The position numbers and the translations under genes were made by a program. A stretch of DNA of 64,000 bases from Leucaena leucocephala (lineage: Eukaryota; Streptophyta; Magnoliopsida; Fabales; Fabaceae), in assembly GCA_037074615.1 (NCBI GenBank), contig CM073515.1, forward strand, positions 16,701,001-16,765,000. The letters are read 5' to 3'. Shown piece by piece: positions 22,648 through 35,007 of the stretch. Below the pieces are notes generated by a model that was not told where the DNA came from, made no database searches, and worked only from the letters and a program-made list of their open reading frames with translations. How positions within the stretch are numbered: position 1 is the first letter of the stretch; every line of letters starts with the position of its first letter.

Positions 22648-25600
22648 AAAATAAATTTTGTCCTCAAAATTTTAGGGTTAAATATTTATTTATACCTAAA
22701 TGAAGAGTTTCTCTGAGGAGAATGCCCCTTACATTTCATAATATTTTCTTGACTTTCTAGTTATTCTTAACTTTTCTTACTATATTACATAGCTTTGTGC
22801 ATCTATGCCATATTTATGCCAAACTTTTGTGGCATTTACACCCTTTCTCATTAATTTCTAAGGGTCACCCATCATTGGGCTACTCTTGCCTGAGCATGCT
22901 TAACTGAAAAGTATAGATAAAAATACGAAGCACTGGTACTAACAGGCTCTAACCCTAGTACTTACTATCTTAGACCCTTTTCACACTGTCTCTCTTGGGT
23001 CTATCTATCCTTCTCAACTCTTTATCCTTATATAGAGGATTTTTTTGTCTTTCATTCTTATTCTCTATAATCTGATCTTAGGGATCTCTTTATTCTTATT
23101 TAACCTCTTCTCATATCTTATGAGATATTTTTTCTTCCTTAAACATATTATCTATAAACTCATAAATATCTGTTACTCATGACTAAAAACTTTAACTTTA
23201 ATTACTTAGTTCCTGTTGTGTGTAAGAAGATTCTAAGTTCAGTCTATAATAGTAATAAGGCTATCTGAAATTAACATCATGGGTACTCTTTTAGTTATGA
23301 GTTAACCAACTTGTGAAGCTTTTCTACCTTAACCTTTTTCCTTGTATTTGTTATTCCAAAGAAATATTGTACTTACGGCTCATTACTTTCTTTCTTAAGT
23401 TTAGGTCTGTTATGACCCTCGGGATCTACTACAATAATCCATAAGCCTTTTCAGGATCTAACTGCAACCCTGGAATTCTAGTCTCTGTGTGCCATGCTGG
23501 GATCTAACTGTAATCCTCCGGAGTCTACTGCGATTCTGTTGTACTGTATTCTCATCTCTAGAAAACCTAAATCAATGGACTAATTTACAAGGTTAGCCAC
23601 TTCCACATAGTTGTTAATAGATAATTCCCAAAAATGATCACAGAAGCCAATATTATCTATTAAGACTTTACTCATTTCCTCTATCTCAGGAATTTCTTAT
23701 ACCATTCTCATCTTTCATAACTTTACTACATTTAGTATTGTAGAGAGCTACATAGGCTCTACCATGCACATATCTGTCATAATATGTATCTTTCATATAA
23801 TGGACATTACTCTTTATGAGCTGTACTATCCATTCTCTTAGCTCTATCTCGAGCAATCTAATTATATCACAAGAGCAATCTAGCTCTATTGTGAAAATAA
23901 TAACTTGTATTACATAAACATTGCTCCTTCTAATAGCTACATCATCTTTCATAAATGCTTCTAATTTCATTTTATGTTCATGGTACATCATTCATGTATC
24001 TTATTCCTAATAAAGGGATATGTCCTAAGTACTATGATCATTTGTGTATAAATTCGCTACTAACCTTCATTTTTAATCCCAGTTATTGCTTTTCTATTGC
24101 TTTATCATTACCAAGTTGAATTATTTAATTGCATGTTGTATGGTATGGGAGCAATAATTTTCATTTTCAAAATTTTCTCATCATATCTACTCTACCCTGC
24201 ATGCAATGCAAAAGGAGAGTATTCATTTATCATAGCATACTTTAACATGCATAATATGCTAGGAGATGCAATCATTTAAGTATTCTCTAACATGCATGTC
24301 ATCATATGACAACTGTAAGGAGATGCAACTATTCATCATAACTTATGGCCACATAAGCCTTATCATTATTACATAATTTGCTCAACCATCCCTTATACGC
24401 ACACTGGAATTAAACAATTAACTAGGTAATCTTTTAAAGCATTTTGTCCCTTTAATCACCTTAACTGCTAGGTCCTTATCATTCATTCAGGAACTTGAGT
24501 CATTTACTTGCTTCACTTAGGCTGCCACGTTACTCTCTTACTAGGGTATAAACTCAACCCTTCTTTACTCTTTCTTACATAAGGAATAGGGGAGTCACTT
24601 TATCTTTGAAACTATGGCTACCTTTCTTTCTCTAAACATCATAAACTTCTTTTTCTTACCTTACATACATCTACCACTCTATTGAACTTCTACAACTTAT
24701 TGAGAAAAAATCTTTCTTTGCAACATGAAATTCAATCCGTGAACTAACTTCTCAGTCATTCAACTCTCAATGTTCATGTGGATGAACTCGGCTAAGTATT
24801 CATCAAAGGGTTTCACTTTCCCTACTTTAACTCTTAGCCTTAGGCTCATCTTTATCTAACTGAGATAAATATTTCTTATAAACTATTCGATAAAAGTTTC
24901 TCAAGTGAGCGGATCAATCTCCATCGCTATAGAGTAACTTCTATATCTCTCTGCTATCTCTTAACTCTTTCTATATGTATATCAGTCTCAGTCTTCTCTT
25001 GATCGAACTATAATTCCTTTCTGGTATGTCTTTGGATCCTACCTAACTTAAGTCACTTAGACCTAATTTATCAACTAGTATTACAACTTTTATTTTCTAG
25101 GGTGCTCTACCCTAGGAATGCTAGGTTATTGTTTCTTCATGATGTGGTCCCTTTATCTTAGGAACATCAACTCTCTATCTATTAACCATCTCATCTCTAA
25201 CTTTAGGCCATGTGCTAGGATCATTCCTAGGCAAGTCTCGTTCTAACTTTTGATTCTTTTGTTTAGGAAACACCAGCTAAATAATTTTTTTTGTAATATA
25301 GATCTACTCATATAGAGGATCTACTTTTGAACATGGTTTTAAACTAATCTTTCATATCTCAGTACTTTGTACTATCTGGGTTGATCATACATTATACCAA
25401 TCCTCTAGCTAATGAACTTCAATGAGGTTAGTACCTTCATTATCATCGTCACTATAACGTTTGGCCATATAATGATACCTCAAGCTACTATTGCAGCTTC
25501 CCTTGACCTTAGACTGGTTAGCTTCTTTCTCTACCAATAGAGGAAACTACTCCCCAAATGTTATCCTACTTAGTCCAGCCATATTGTGCTAAGAAACATG

Positions 25601-25889
25601 AGACTTTAGCGGTAATGGCTGACTAAGACTAATTTATCGTAGTCATTTCCTTGAAGACTACCTCATAAAGTTGTAAGTGTGGGGTACTATTCTATTTATC
25701 TGGGTGTCACTATATCTTATTTGAAACATTCTTAATAGTGAACACTATCCCCATATCTCATACTAGGTGTAACCTCTTTAGTTCAAATCTATAATTTGTT
25801 TAAGGGGTCAGTCTAACTAAACCAAAGCATCACTAAGCCAAAACCTTCTATTCTGTGCCAGAATCTTATGCTTTGAGCCAGAACCCTTT
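22648..25889 (-). other. LARD-1 internal region, non-coding
   Basis: About 3.2 kb lacks any frame with recognisable Gag or Pol motifs; the longest frames (101 codons at 23686-23991 and shorter) are not kept in LARD-2. The end next to the PBS matches LARD-2 (compare 25480-25900 with the complement of 52715-53050), and the segments 24420-24660 and 24800-25140 match parts of the composite element at 60960-61345 and 48110-48420. Confidence 0.75.
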
Positions 25890-25901
25890 GCTCTAATACC
25901 A
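25890..25901 (-). other. LARD-1 primer binding site, one mutation
   Basis: The minus strand reads TGGTATTAGAGC, the iMet-type site with a single C-to-T change, three bases from the LTR edge at 25905. LARD-2 keeps the unmutated site. Confidence 0.88.
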
Positions 25902-26290
25902 AAATGAAACATCCTAATTTTTTTATATCTTAAGGACCAAAGGTAGCATCTGGAACAACTTTAAAGGTCATTGAAGTTAAATTACACAATATAGAACTTT
26001 ACTTTACTGAGTATTGTTCACAGTGTAAATTTTAGAGAAGTGACTTCATTTTGACAAATTATAATTAAATCTAAAAAAATTAAAATAAAGTGATTCAAAT
26101 TGCTACACAAAGCTAACTTAAAACTCTTTCAGGAAAAAATAACTCATTGACCACGAATTGATTGAGTCAATATCGGTCAACGCTTCAATTTTACTGTCAT
26201 CCAGTGTCCTTCCCTGATCCCAGCATTTTTTATCCTAATTCTGAAAAATTATATCTCCTTGCGTAGGCATCCAAATAAGATGTTCTATAT

Positions 26291-28287
26291 TGTTGGAAAT
26301 CGTGCCCTAGGGGCCAATCATTGTCTTATGAACATTATTGATTTATGAATTTATTAATTGAGTTATCATATTATTTGCATGTTTACTATGATGACCATCC
26401 TTGGATAATTCATGATATTATCCTAAATGTCCCTGGTCGATCATCTATGTGGGAGCACAGATGAAATAAGACCAGTATGACTTTGAAGATGTATAGAGAT
26501 ATAAATCAAAGTCATAAGCACATGTAAGAGTACAGGGTGTTGGACCGACCCGCTATGAGAGAACTGCATGGGTAACGTCATAAGCTTCTCTCATATACAA
26601 ACCATGTCAATATGCCCTTTGACCTGAGATCATCATGGATTCCTACATGACAAAACGCTCAGCTTTGACCTAGTCAAAAGTCACTTTTGACCGAGTGATC
26701 ATAAAGACTATGTTCGGGCTTAGTGGTTTTTCATGCGGAGGAATGTGAATGGTCAAGATGGAATTTGTCCCTCACATTCGTGGAGAGATATTACTGGGCC
26801 CCTCGATGAGTGAGTCTGAGAAATGTATGGCCATACTGTAATGGAAAGGTAGTTCCATCTCTATAGTCAGACTACTCAGGGATCGAGAAAGTAACGGTCG
26901 GGAATAGGAGGATGACATTATCCATGCCTCATCCATGACCAAAATATCGCGTGACAGAAGGGACATGATATGGTTGTATAAAAGGTTACATCGTTTATCG
27001 ATCCTCATATGATTTGGGTAGTTGTTATGTCTTGCTAGAGACCGCTTGCGACTTGTGGGCTAGTATAGCAAATGGCCCACTGCCAACTTCATATGGGCCT
27101 ACAGGGTCGCACACAAAATAGCCCAACACGAGCTATGATGTCCAGATTCATTGAATCTAAGACATGTCCAGATTCAATGAAAGATCCAGGTGAATGTATA
27201 TATATTTATTTATATTCGTATATATATAAATTCGTATATATATATATATTATATATATGAGATATATGAGATTTAATTTATAAGGATAAATTAAATCCCT
27301 ATCACGTTTGAATTCGAAATTCAAATTGATAGGATATCTCATATAAGAGATATTTATAAGATTTAATTTATAAGGATAAATTAAATCTCTATCACGTTTG
27401 AAATTCGAAATTCAAATTGATAGGATATCTCATATAAGAGATATTTATAAGATTTAATTTATAAGGATAAATTAAATCTCTATCACGTTTGAAATTCGAA
27501 ATTCAAATTGATAGGATATCTCATATAAGAGATATTTATAAGATTTAATTTATAAGGATAAATTAAATCTCTATCACGTTTGAAATTCGAAATTTAAATT
27601 GATAGGATATCTCAAATTTGATTTATGGGAATAAATCAAATATAACTCAGTCTCATCTTTATTTAAAGTTAAATAAATAAGTAATTAAATCTGTGGGACG
27701 GATTTAATATTATTTTATTTAATTAGTTTCTTATAAAATTATACAATATATGATATTGTATCAATTCGGAATTAATATAAGATTAACTCCAAAATCCAAT
27801 TAGGTAAAGTGGAAAAACGCATAGCATCCTCTATATTTGATTGGAGGAGCTACGTTTGAAAATAACACAGAACACAAAAGGCCGAACGGAATCTGCAAAA
27901 GGTTTGCAGACAAGAAACTGCCGAAATAGAGACGGAGACTTGTGAAAGCCTTGGAGGGACAGGAGACGCTAGCACGTCGTTCGTGGTTGGAACGCTGTTC
28001 GTGTGGATACCAGTAGAGGAAGCCGACCTGAGGCGTCGACTTCTTGTGATCGGAAAGAGACCACCGTCCGCGGAGAGAATCTGTGAAGGTCGCTGAGGAA
28101 CACTCCATCGATTTCTTGCGATCAGAAAGAGATCACCACCCACGTAGAGAAGCTGTGAAATTCGCTGAGCAACACTAAGGGTAATGATTCTTTCCACTTG
28201 ACTTAAACACATACGGTAGATCCTGGCAAGGAATGGAAAATTTTTTAAAGTTTATTTCCGCTGCGTGTCTTCCAATTCCTTACAGCA
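26291..28287 (+). mobile_element. Solo LTR of the Copia-1 family in LARD-1, TSD TATAT
   Basis: It starts TGTTGGAAATCGTGCCC and ends CCAATTCCTTACA at 28284, with GCA at 28285-28287 either as extra terminal bases or filler. TATAT flanks it at 26286-26290 and 28288-28292, and removing it restores LARD text (..GTTC TATAT ATCAAATT..). It is nearly identical to the solo LTR at 54530-56523 but has its own TSD. It contains a four-copy minisatellite (27270-27620) and degraded GTCGCGAC-type positions near 28060-28168. Confidence 0.95.
27270..27620. repeat. 90/91-bp minisatellite of AT hairpins, about 4 copies
   Basis: Units start at 27270, 27360, 27451 and 27542 (90, 91, 91 bp, last partial). Each has a perfect inverted repeat (stem ATTTAATTTAT, loop AAGG, stem ATAAATTAAAT) and a second one (ATATCTC / GAGATAT with a six-base loop). 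A related hairpin with stem ATTTGATTTAT follows the array. Confidence 0.93.
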
Positions 28288-30129
28288 TATATATCAAATT
28301 GAATCTTGGTATGTCTACTATTTACTGGTGAAATATCATATATTTATTCAATTGTTTACTATTTCTAATTACAGCTCAATTGCAACTAACTCACCACAAG
28401 TACTGTTCACAGTGGTAAATTCCAGCACCCAACTTTACATACATATGTATAACATACATCAATCACATATCAATCATTCTAAATAATTCATAACTTCTCT
28501 TCATGCATCTTAATCTCCTCCATCATGAGAAGACCTGCTATGATTGGATTGATATGGAGGGAGGTGGAATTGACGATCTAGCTCGAATCGTAATGAATAA
28601 CTCATATCGCTTAGTTTTCTCAAGGAGCCTTGCTTACATCATCATGATTACATCATCCTAGATGACTAATCAAAATGACATCATCTATGGACACCTCACA
28701 TGTTTAGGTGGCACAATGGTGGGGCCTTTAGGACATCTCACCAACTAACTCAGTATTTCCAAAGAATTCTGAGTCCTGTCCCAGAATGAACGGCTAAGAT
28801 CATACCACGTGTTCTTAGCTTTTTCTTCTTTCCTTAGACTCATGCCATGTGGCACCTTGTGGGTCCCATAAGGACAACTTTCATGCTACCTTATGGTTCT
28901 AGATGAGTCTAAAAGTCTATCTGATCACTTTCCCCAGTTCTATCTCTAATTGGGTAACTATGCTTTATTTAGAAAAGTACTAAACTACTATTTTAATGCC
29001 ACCTAAACCAACATAATCATTGGGCCATATTTTTGGACCCTTGGAATGCTATCTCGGCCTTTAATCAAGCTCAAACACTCTGATGGCTTGATTCCTAAGA
29101 AATATCCCTCAGCAAATTACCAAAATGCCTTTGGTTACTCTTTATGTTATTGAATACTTCTAGGGCATTACTGTCTTTTCACACTTTACTAGAGTATTTC
29201 CTGACCCTTGTCAACTATCCAGATAACCTTCCTTAACTATCTAACCTTAATCAAATCACCAAAATACCCTTCACTCATTATTTAATTTTTTTATAATATA
29301 GGGCATTTTCATTATTTTGGACTTTTTCTGCATATTTCTGGGCACTGACATCTTTAACTGATAAATTGATATCATAGGCCTGGGCCTTACTTAGCATCAT
29401 CATAGTCCTCTCTGTGACATCATCTGAGCTTATTCAGTCATAACTTGCTTGCTACTAAGTTTCATAATCAGCTTTTAGACGTTTACAAACGCCCGTCAAA
29501 ATTCACTAAAATGTGAATAACTTTTTCTATACAATTCCTTATGAGGTTATGTCAGATTCATGATATCTGGCGTCATAGGGCACATCTTCCTATAACTTTT
29601 TATTTATATCTAAGGTCCGTAAGATCTGATAAAAATTTCATATAACTTTTAGACTATATGATAAATATCGGCTACCTCAAACTCTAATAAAATTTCTATA
29701 TCATGCTAGATTAAGTAGCATAACTTTATCTACTGATGAATTTTGGGATTGAATTGCTTCTGATCAGTTCTAAGCCTTTTATAGCTCAACTTTCTATAAT
29801 TACAATCTTGCCCTTAAAAACTTTTAGAAATTACACTTTAGTCCCTCAACTTTTTTATAATTACACTTAATAGGCTACAACTTGTATCTACTTTCATTTT
29901 TGGCCTTGGGACTTTTAGACTTTTCAGTTTAGTCCCTATCTTTCTTTAACATGACCATTATACCCCCAAGGACTTTTGCTATTTATTTAGTCCCTGATCT
30001 TTCACTAACTTATAGTTTAGTCCCTAAACATCGACTATATACTTTTGGGACTTCTACTCAACAAGGCCTAGTAGCCTACCTCTTTCAGGCTACATATTAG
30101 GCTTCTAGGCCTAAAAATCAAAATATGAC

Positions 30130-30660
30130 CTTTGCTGGGATAAAGACTTTCTTGAGGGATTAGATAAACCAAGAGCAAGGTGTGGCCTATGATATTTCCA
30201 GCCAACTAGTTATGTCATATAACCAAACCAAGAAATGCTATAGTCGTGTTCCATCACCTTAATTATGACTATCCCTGAAATACACAATTACGCTAGTATC
30301 TGTTACTTGTACCTTACAAGAACTAGTATGTTGTCGGAAAACTAAACCTTCCATGGTGCCCTTAAGACTTAGGCAGTATCACAAGGATGTTACTCAGTAA
30401 CAATTACTCTAGCTTGATTCTGATTACTCGTGAGTAATATGACCTAACACGGTTAATGTTGGGAAAGCGATCGATTCAGGAATGACTGACGCTTTACTGA
30501 GATAAAGACTTTCTAGAGGGATTAGATAAACCAAGAGCAAGGTGTGGCCTATGATATATCTAGCCAACTAGTTGTGTCATATAACTGAGCCAAGAAATGT
30601 TGTAGCCATGTTCCATTACCTTAATGCCGCTATTCATGTTACAAGCTAACGTTACCCAAC
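30130..30660 (-). other. Copia-2 leader (distal part) with ~365-bp direct duplication
   Basis: The Copia-2 leader resumes after LARD-1. A segment containing GGATTAGATAAACCAAGAGC and GTGTGGCCTATGATAT occurs at about 30135-30260 and again at about 30499-30625. Between the copies lies text matching the leader left of the 471-bp LTR (14340-14500), but the primer site itself is eroded near 30288. No right-hand LTR is recognisable. Confidence 0.65.
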
Positions 30661-31874
30661 TTGGCGTGCAGTATGTTTCATCAAATTTATGTAGTATAAT
30701 TTGTTTCTTATGTTAATCGATGTGGGACATTTCTTCAAATTGTCACAAGAGTTATAAGTTTTATGACAAATATTATTATTTTTTACCCTTCAAAGAACAC
30801 AATTTTAATGTGTTTTGATAATTTGTAATGCCTTTTGAATATATAGATTCATACATCAAAATTTTATAGTTTGTGACCCAAACAAATTATGTGGTTTCAA
30901 TCAACTCAAGCTAACCATAAAAGCCTTGAAGAGTACTTTTTTTATATATGCTTTTTGGAAATACTTCGTTAAGTTGGGTCTGCACATCAATAGAGCTATA
31001 GTAAATCTACTTGTTTCATTAACAAGAAAAAGGTTTTCCTTGTGGTAGATGGCTCCATCTCTATTAATGTGGCATTTATTTGATATATAGAGTTTGAAAA
31101 ATGAACCAAATAAATAATACCCCTTTCAAGTATATATACATGGACACATTAATAAAGATTCTTCTGACTCGAACTTTCCACTTCAGTTTTCTTCTAAAGA
31201 ATACGGGTTATTGCATATTAATAACTTGATGAATAGCACATTTTCAATTATGTGTTGCATTCAATTCAAACATGTCATAAAATGTAAACATTTTCCTTTT
31301 TCATTTCAAAATACTGTTATAACTTCAAAAATCCATAATTCCATTATGGTTTAATTAAATTGTGTGTTTCATTCAATTTAAATTTTATGCTTAGATATGC
31401 AATAAAGTGATTTATTTTATAAATCAATAATGTTACTCCTATTATCCTTAATATAAGGGCTAGTTAGGGGTTAGAGGTTAAAATTATAAGACATCAATCC
31501 ACTTTGTCCCTCAAATTTATATTTTTTTCTAAAGTATCCCTATTGATTGCACACATTAAGGGTTTCCATCTAAGGATAGGCATGATAAATCATGTCATTT
31601 AAAAAAAAAATCAAACTATATTTATTATAAATAAATAACTAATATAATTAATTCTTTTAATCTACTCAAATTAGTATAACTCTTATATTAAGCACTAAAT
31701 AAGTACTATATCAACAACAAACTCTTTAGATTAACAATAAAAATCATAACTCATTTCAAACTCTATATAAATTTATATGCCTCATTATAATCAAATAAAT
31801 ATGATAAAATTTATAGAAATATATAAAAAACCATGAATAAAATTATTTATTTCTTAACTTTTGTGTGATACTAG
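30661..31874. other. AT-rich intergenic DNA, nothing recognised
   Basis: I see no long frame, LTR end, primer site or clear repeat of another part of the window here. It lies between the Copia-2 leader and the first Athila-like LTR, and could be decayed LTR or unique DNA. Confidence 0.4.
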
Positions 31875-33337
31875 TGATAGAACACAAACTGTGTATAGTT
31901 TCTATAACATTTTTAGGGTCTTATTCTGACTTTACCATTCATTTTATGCCTATATTTGTGTTTTTGTGGTAATACATGATTGTGCTTGGCAATGTGCTAA
32001 TTAAAGGGTAAAATGGTAAATTAACCCTTCCAAACTAACTATATAAATTTTGTTCTTTACTGATTTAGACTTTTACAGTGAGCTTTGGTTTTAAATTACA
32101 GGTATTTTGGGGAGAATCAAGGACTAGTGTGAGCAGAAAAAAATCACAAGATAAAGAAAATCATATCATGCCTCTATGCTTTTTGATCACGACCAAAGTG
32201 TCTACAAGTCACCACCTCATTTCTTCTGGGAAGTTTCTCTGTGTTTACAGGTCATGACCAAAACATGGATCTGGTCGGGACTAAAAGAGACAATCGCTAA
32301 AGCTGCACATTTTGAATTAGGTCATGCGAGAATAAAAGGAAGCTGAAGGTGTAGATAGAAATGGGCTAAGAAGCAGTACTCAGATCCTCTCTACATGTTC
32401 TCTATATACTCATCTTCCATCTTTTCGTACCTTTCCACAGATTCTCACATCTCTATACCATTAACTTACCACCTTATTTTGCTTTTTTTATGGCATCATA
32501 TTTGGACAGTAATTATAGCACAGTATGAGTCATGAAAGGCTAAATCCTTAGTCTCTTGGTAATGGATTTGGTATCTTGAGCTCATGGACTACAATGGGGA
32601 GTTTTCTATTTTGATCTCACCTTTTTCATATTTTAGAACTGCTAGATCTAGGGTTTTCATTGTATGAGTAGGGATAGGATATCGATCGATTATTCTAGGA
32701 TTAGGTTTTGTAATTGAATTTGGATGCTGGTTTAATATGACTATTTCAATTTTGATTTCTGGATAATTGGATATTTATCAACTATCGTTCCTAACTAATT
32801 TGGTTCCTTGAAATCTATGGTCATCGATCGATGATCATTCGAGGGCATTTTAATCATCTGATTTAAATTGCACGATAAGTTATTTTTAATAGTTCATTAA
32901 GAGTTTTTAAACTAGCTTTGATCAAAGGAGTTTAAGAATTATTAATGCTCTAGACTCAATCGATCGATTGAGATTTTATTTAAGACTTAGTGATTTCAAA
33001 ACTCCTATATCAAATTAAGAGTAAGGATAGATAGTCCTCTATCATCAAGAGTCTTTCAAAACATATTTCTTTCACAATTCACTGAATTTCCATCTTAATA
33101 AAAAATACTAAAACATTTACTTTACCGCACCTTTATTTTGTTGCATCAAAAATCAATCAAACCGCAAAACCCATTTTACTTTCACTAAGGTTTTCAATTG
33201 TTTTATCACCTATTTGCTAGTTTTCCAATAAAAAGCTCCTCAAGAATAATGATAGGGTTATACCTTATACTACATTAATATGGTGTAATTACTTTTATTT
33301 TGATGAGTCGGACGACGACAATCCGTGCTCCAAATCA
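31875..33337 (+). repeat. Athila/Tat-like gypsy LTR A, about 1.46 kb
   Basis: It aligns throughout with LTR B (35008-36478). It starts TGATAGAACACA and ends ..CCAAATCA before the primer site. It contains paired GTCRYGAC-like sites (32186 and 32208, 22 bp apart; 32251 and 32274). Promoter elements are not obvious. Confidence 0.75.
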
Positions 33338-33338
33338 A

Positions 33339-33356
33339 TGGCGTTGTTATTGGGGA
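33339..33356 (+). other. Athila-like primer binding site A (tRNA-Asp type)
   Basis: It reads TGGCGTTGTTATTGGGGA, a decayed form of the TGGCGCCGTTGCCGGGGA site used by Athila/Tat-lineage elements. Its place right after the LTR and before gag supports the call. Confidence 0.75.
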
Positions 33357-33823
33357 GCCAAGTAATTAGTTCATTAGCAATTGGTTGTTAATTTCATTAT
33401 TTACCTAAGTCATTTTTTTAAATTTTAGTTTTTATTGTTTACATTGTATAGCATTCTGCATTTTTCTTTTCTTTCAAATTTTTGCAAATTTATTTTCTGT
33501 GAAATACAGTCATGACCTAGTTATATTTTAGTCGCGACTTGAAATCCAATTTTAAGATCTTTACCTCTTTGTGAACTCCATCGTGGCAGGAACAACCTCT
33601 GGTCATGACTATTTTTGAAAATTTCCTCTCTATAACTTTTAGTTGAGACTAGATAATATCTTAGTCACGACATGGAACCAAATTTTTAGAACTTTTATTC
33701 TCTATGCAATTAGGTCGCTACCTGAACACCATTGTGTTATGACCTGTTGAACTTTTTTGCTAACAAACTTTTGTGTCTGATTTTGATTCCTTACCTGGTT
33801 ATTCTTAATTGTTCCTGTGTTAC
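33357..33823 (+). other. Athila-like leader A with phased GTC--GAC sites
   Basis: A non-coding leader. Sites related to GTCGCGAC start at 33509, 33531 (perfect), 33602, 33642, 33664, 33714 and 33736; 33509/33531, 33642/33664 and 33714/33736 are each 22 bp apart. Most departures are CpG to TpG or CpA. Confidence 0.7.
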
Positions 33824-35007
33824 ATGCATAGAAGAACTAAACCATTAGTACTTTTTGTACATGAAATTGTGAGACAACTTATGAAACTAAGCAGAGAATT
33901 TAGTGGAGAAGCAATATCAATAAAATATAATTCACCCTGTAGTGTCCCTGAATCTAAAATTGAACTTGATTTATAGAATCCATTAGAAATTTCTAAAGTA
34001 CTTAAGATTAATTCTAATGGGCATGATGGGTATAATAGACAAGGAGAAAATGAAATGCTAATGAATGCAGAAGATAATAGAAGTGTGAGGGAAATAAATC
34101 ATTCGCATGTGAATTATGATCCTTATGGCTTTTACACTTAAGAGGCCAATTTTGAAATTAAAGGCATTGTGATTGCAGCCTTACCTAAATTTCATGATTT
34201 TCCAGAAGAATGCCCATATCGGCACTTACAAACCATGCATATGATCTGCTCTTCGATGAAGCCTCCATTGACTGCATTGGATGATGATTTAAGGAGGTGT
34301 TTCCATTTCACTTTGGAAAAGAATGCTAAAGAGTGGTTATACAATCTACCAACTTATTTCTCCACTCTTACGTGGGATTAGTTAAAGTCAACTTATCTAG
34401 AACAGTTCTTCACAGCCTTGAAGACAACTCGAATGAAGAAGGAGATTACAAATATTCTACAATAGGATGAAGAGTCATTATATGAATATTAGACAAGATT
34501 TATCAATTTGTTAGCTCGCTATCTGCATTACAACATGATAAAGGCTAATCTAGTAGACATTTTCTTTGATGGTCTACTCCTTCACAATTAGGTGTCCTTG
34601 AATATAGCACCAAATAGCTCTTTTAGATATAAGACTCCACAAGCAAGTTGGGATTTATTCCAGAAGATGGCAATTGAAGACCATCAGATTGAGGATCCAA
34701 GAAGAATGCCCTCATCATCTTCAGGTAATTCAAATGAGATCTTATAAAAAATAGCAGCTTTAGGAAAACAAATGGAAAAGAGGATGAATTTAATTGAAAG
34801 AAAGCTATATTCCACAAAGCAAGTTCATGCAATGGGAACCTCACAAGTACTAGTTACAGGATGTGAGTCATGCGGTTCAATGATACATGCTACAAGTACA
34901 TGTGACAGACAGTAGGAAGAAGTAGCATAATGTATCAAGGGAGAGAAAATCAATACCAGAAGAGAAACCCACACTCCACCATATACAACCCTGGTCGGAG
35001 AGACCAC
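33824..35007 (+). pseudogene. Athila-like gag, element A, broken and cut by LTR B
   Basis: From the ATG at 33824-33826 the translation follows gag of element B: a variable N-terminus, then the conserved retrotransposon Gag core (34169-34381, with LPKFHDF, the CSSMKPP stretch and KEWLYNLP), further Gag text, and a CCHC knuckle of form C-x2-C-x4-H-x4-C near 34863. Several in-frame stops (for example before 34145, at about 34379, and others near 34466, 34490 and 34592) disable it. It ends abruptly at 35007, where LTR B begins. The homologous gag of B continues past this point, so B most simply inserted into A. Confidence 0.85.

Larger units (their letters stand above)
19714..30129 (-). mobile_element. 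LARD-1: non-coding gypsy-type LTR element, TSD CTTTG
   Basis: On the minus strand: 5' LTR 25905-30129 (interrupted by a solo LTR), primer site, about 3.3 kb internal DNA, polypurine tract, and 3' LTR 19714-22633. CTTTG flanks it at 19709-19713 and 30130-30134, and joining the flanks restores Copia-2 leader text. The internal DNA has no frame resembling a retroelement protein, so it fits a large retrotransposon derivative that depends on proteins made elsewhere. The last base of the right LTR end (expected GACA) appears lost. Its internal sequence is homologous to LARD-2 at 52708-57757 in the opposite orientation. Confidence 0.9.
25905..30129 (-). repeat. LARD-1 5' LTR, interrupted and internally deleted
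   Basis: Pieces 25905-26290 and 28293-30129 together match the 3' LTR. A Copia-1-family solo LTR splits it at 26291. Against the 3' LTR, the text jumps from the equivalent of 20363 to 21069 near 28557, a loss of about 706 bp that removes the conserved hairpin and part of the promoter-downstream region. The junction lies at a short TGGA-type microhomology. Confidence 0.85.

Noticed and set aside
23686..23991. 101-codon minus frame in the LARD-1 interior as a candidate protein
   Set aside because: The homologous stretch of LARD-2 (about 53690-53960) has stops in the same frame, so there is no sign of coding constraint.
30661..31874. Possible host gene or promoter between the copia and Athila-like blocks
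   Set aside because: No open frame, splice pattern or promoter motif beyond AT-richness could be supported.
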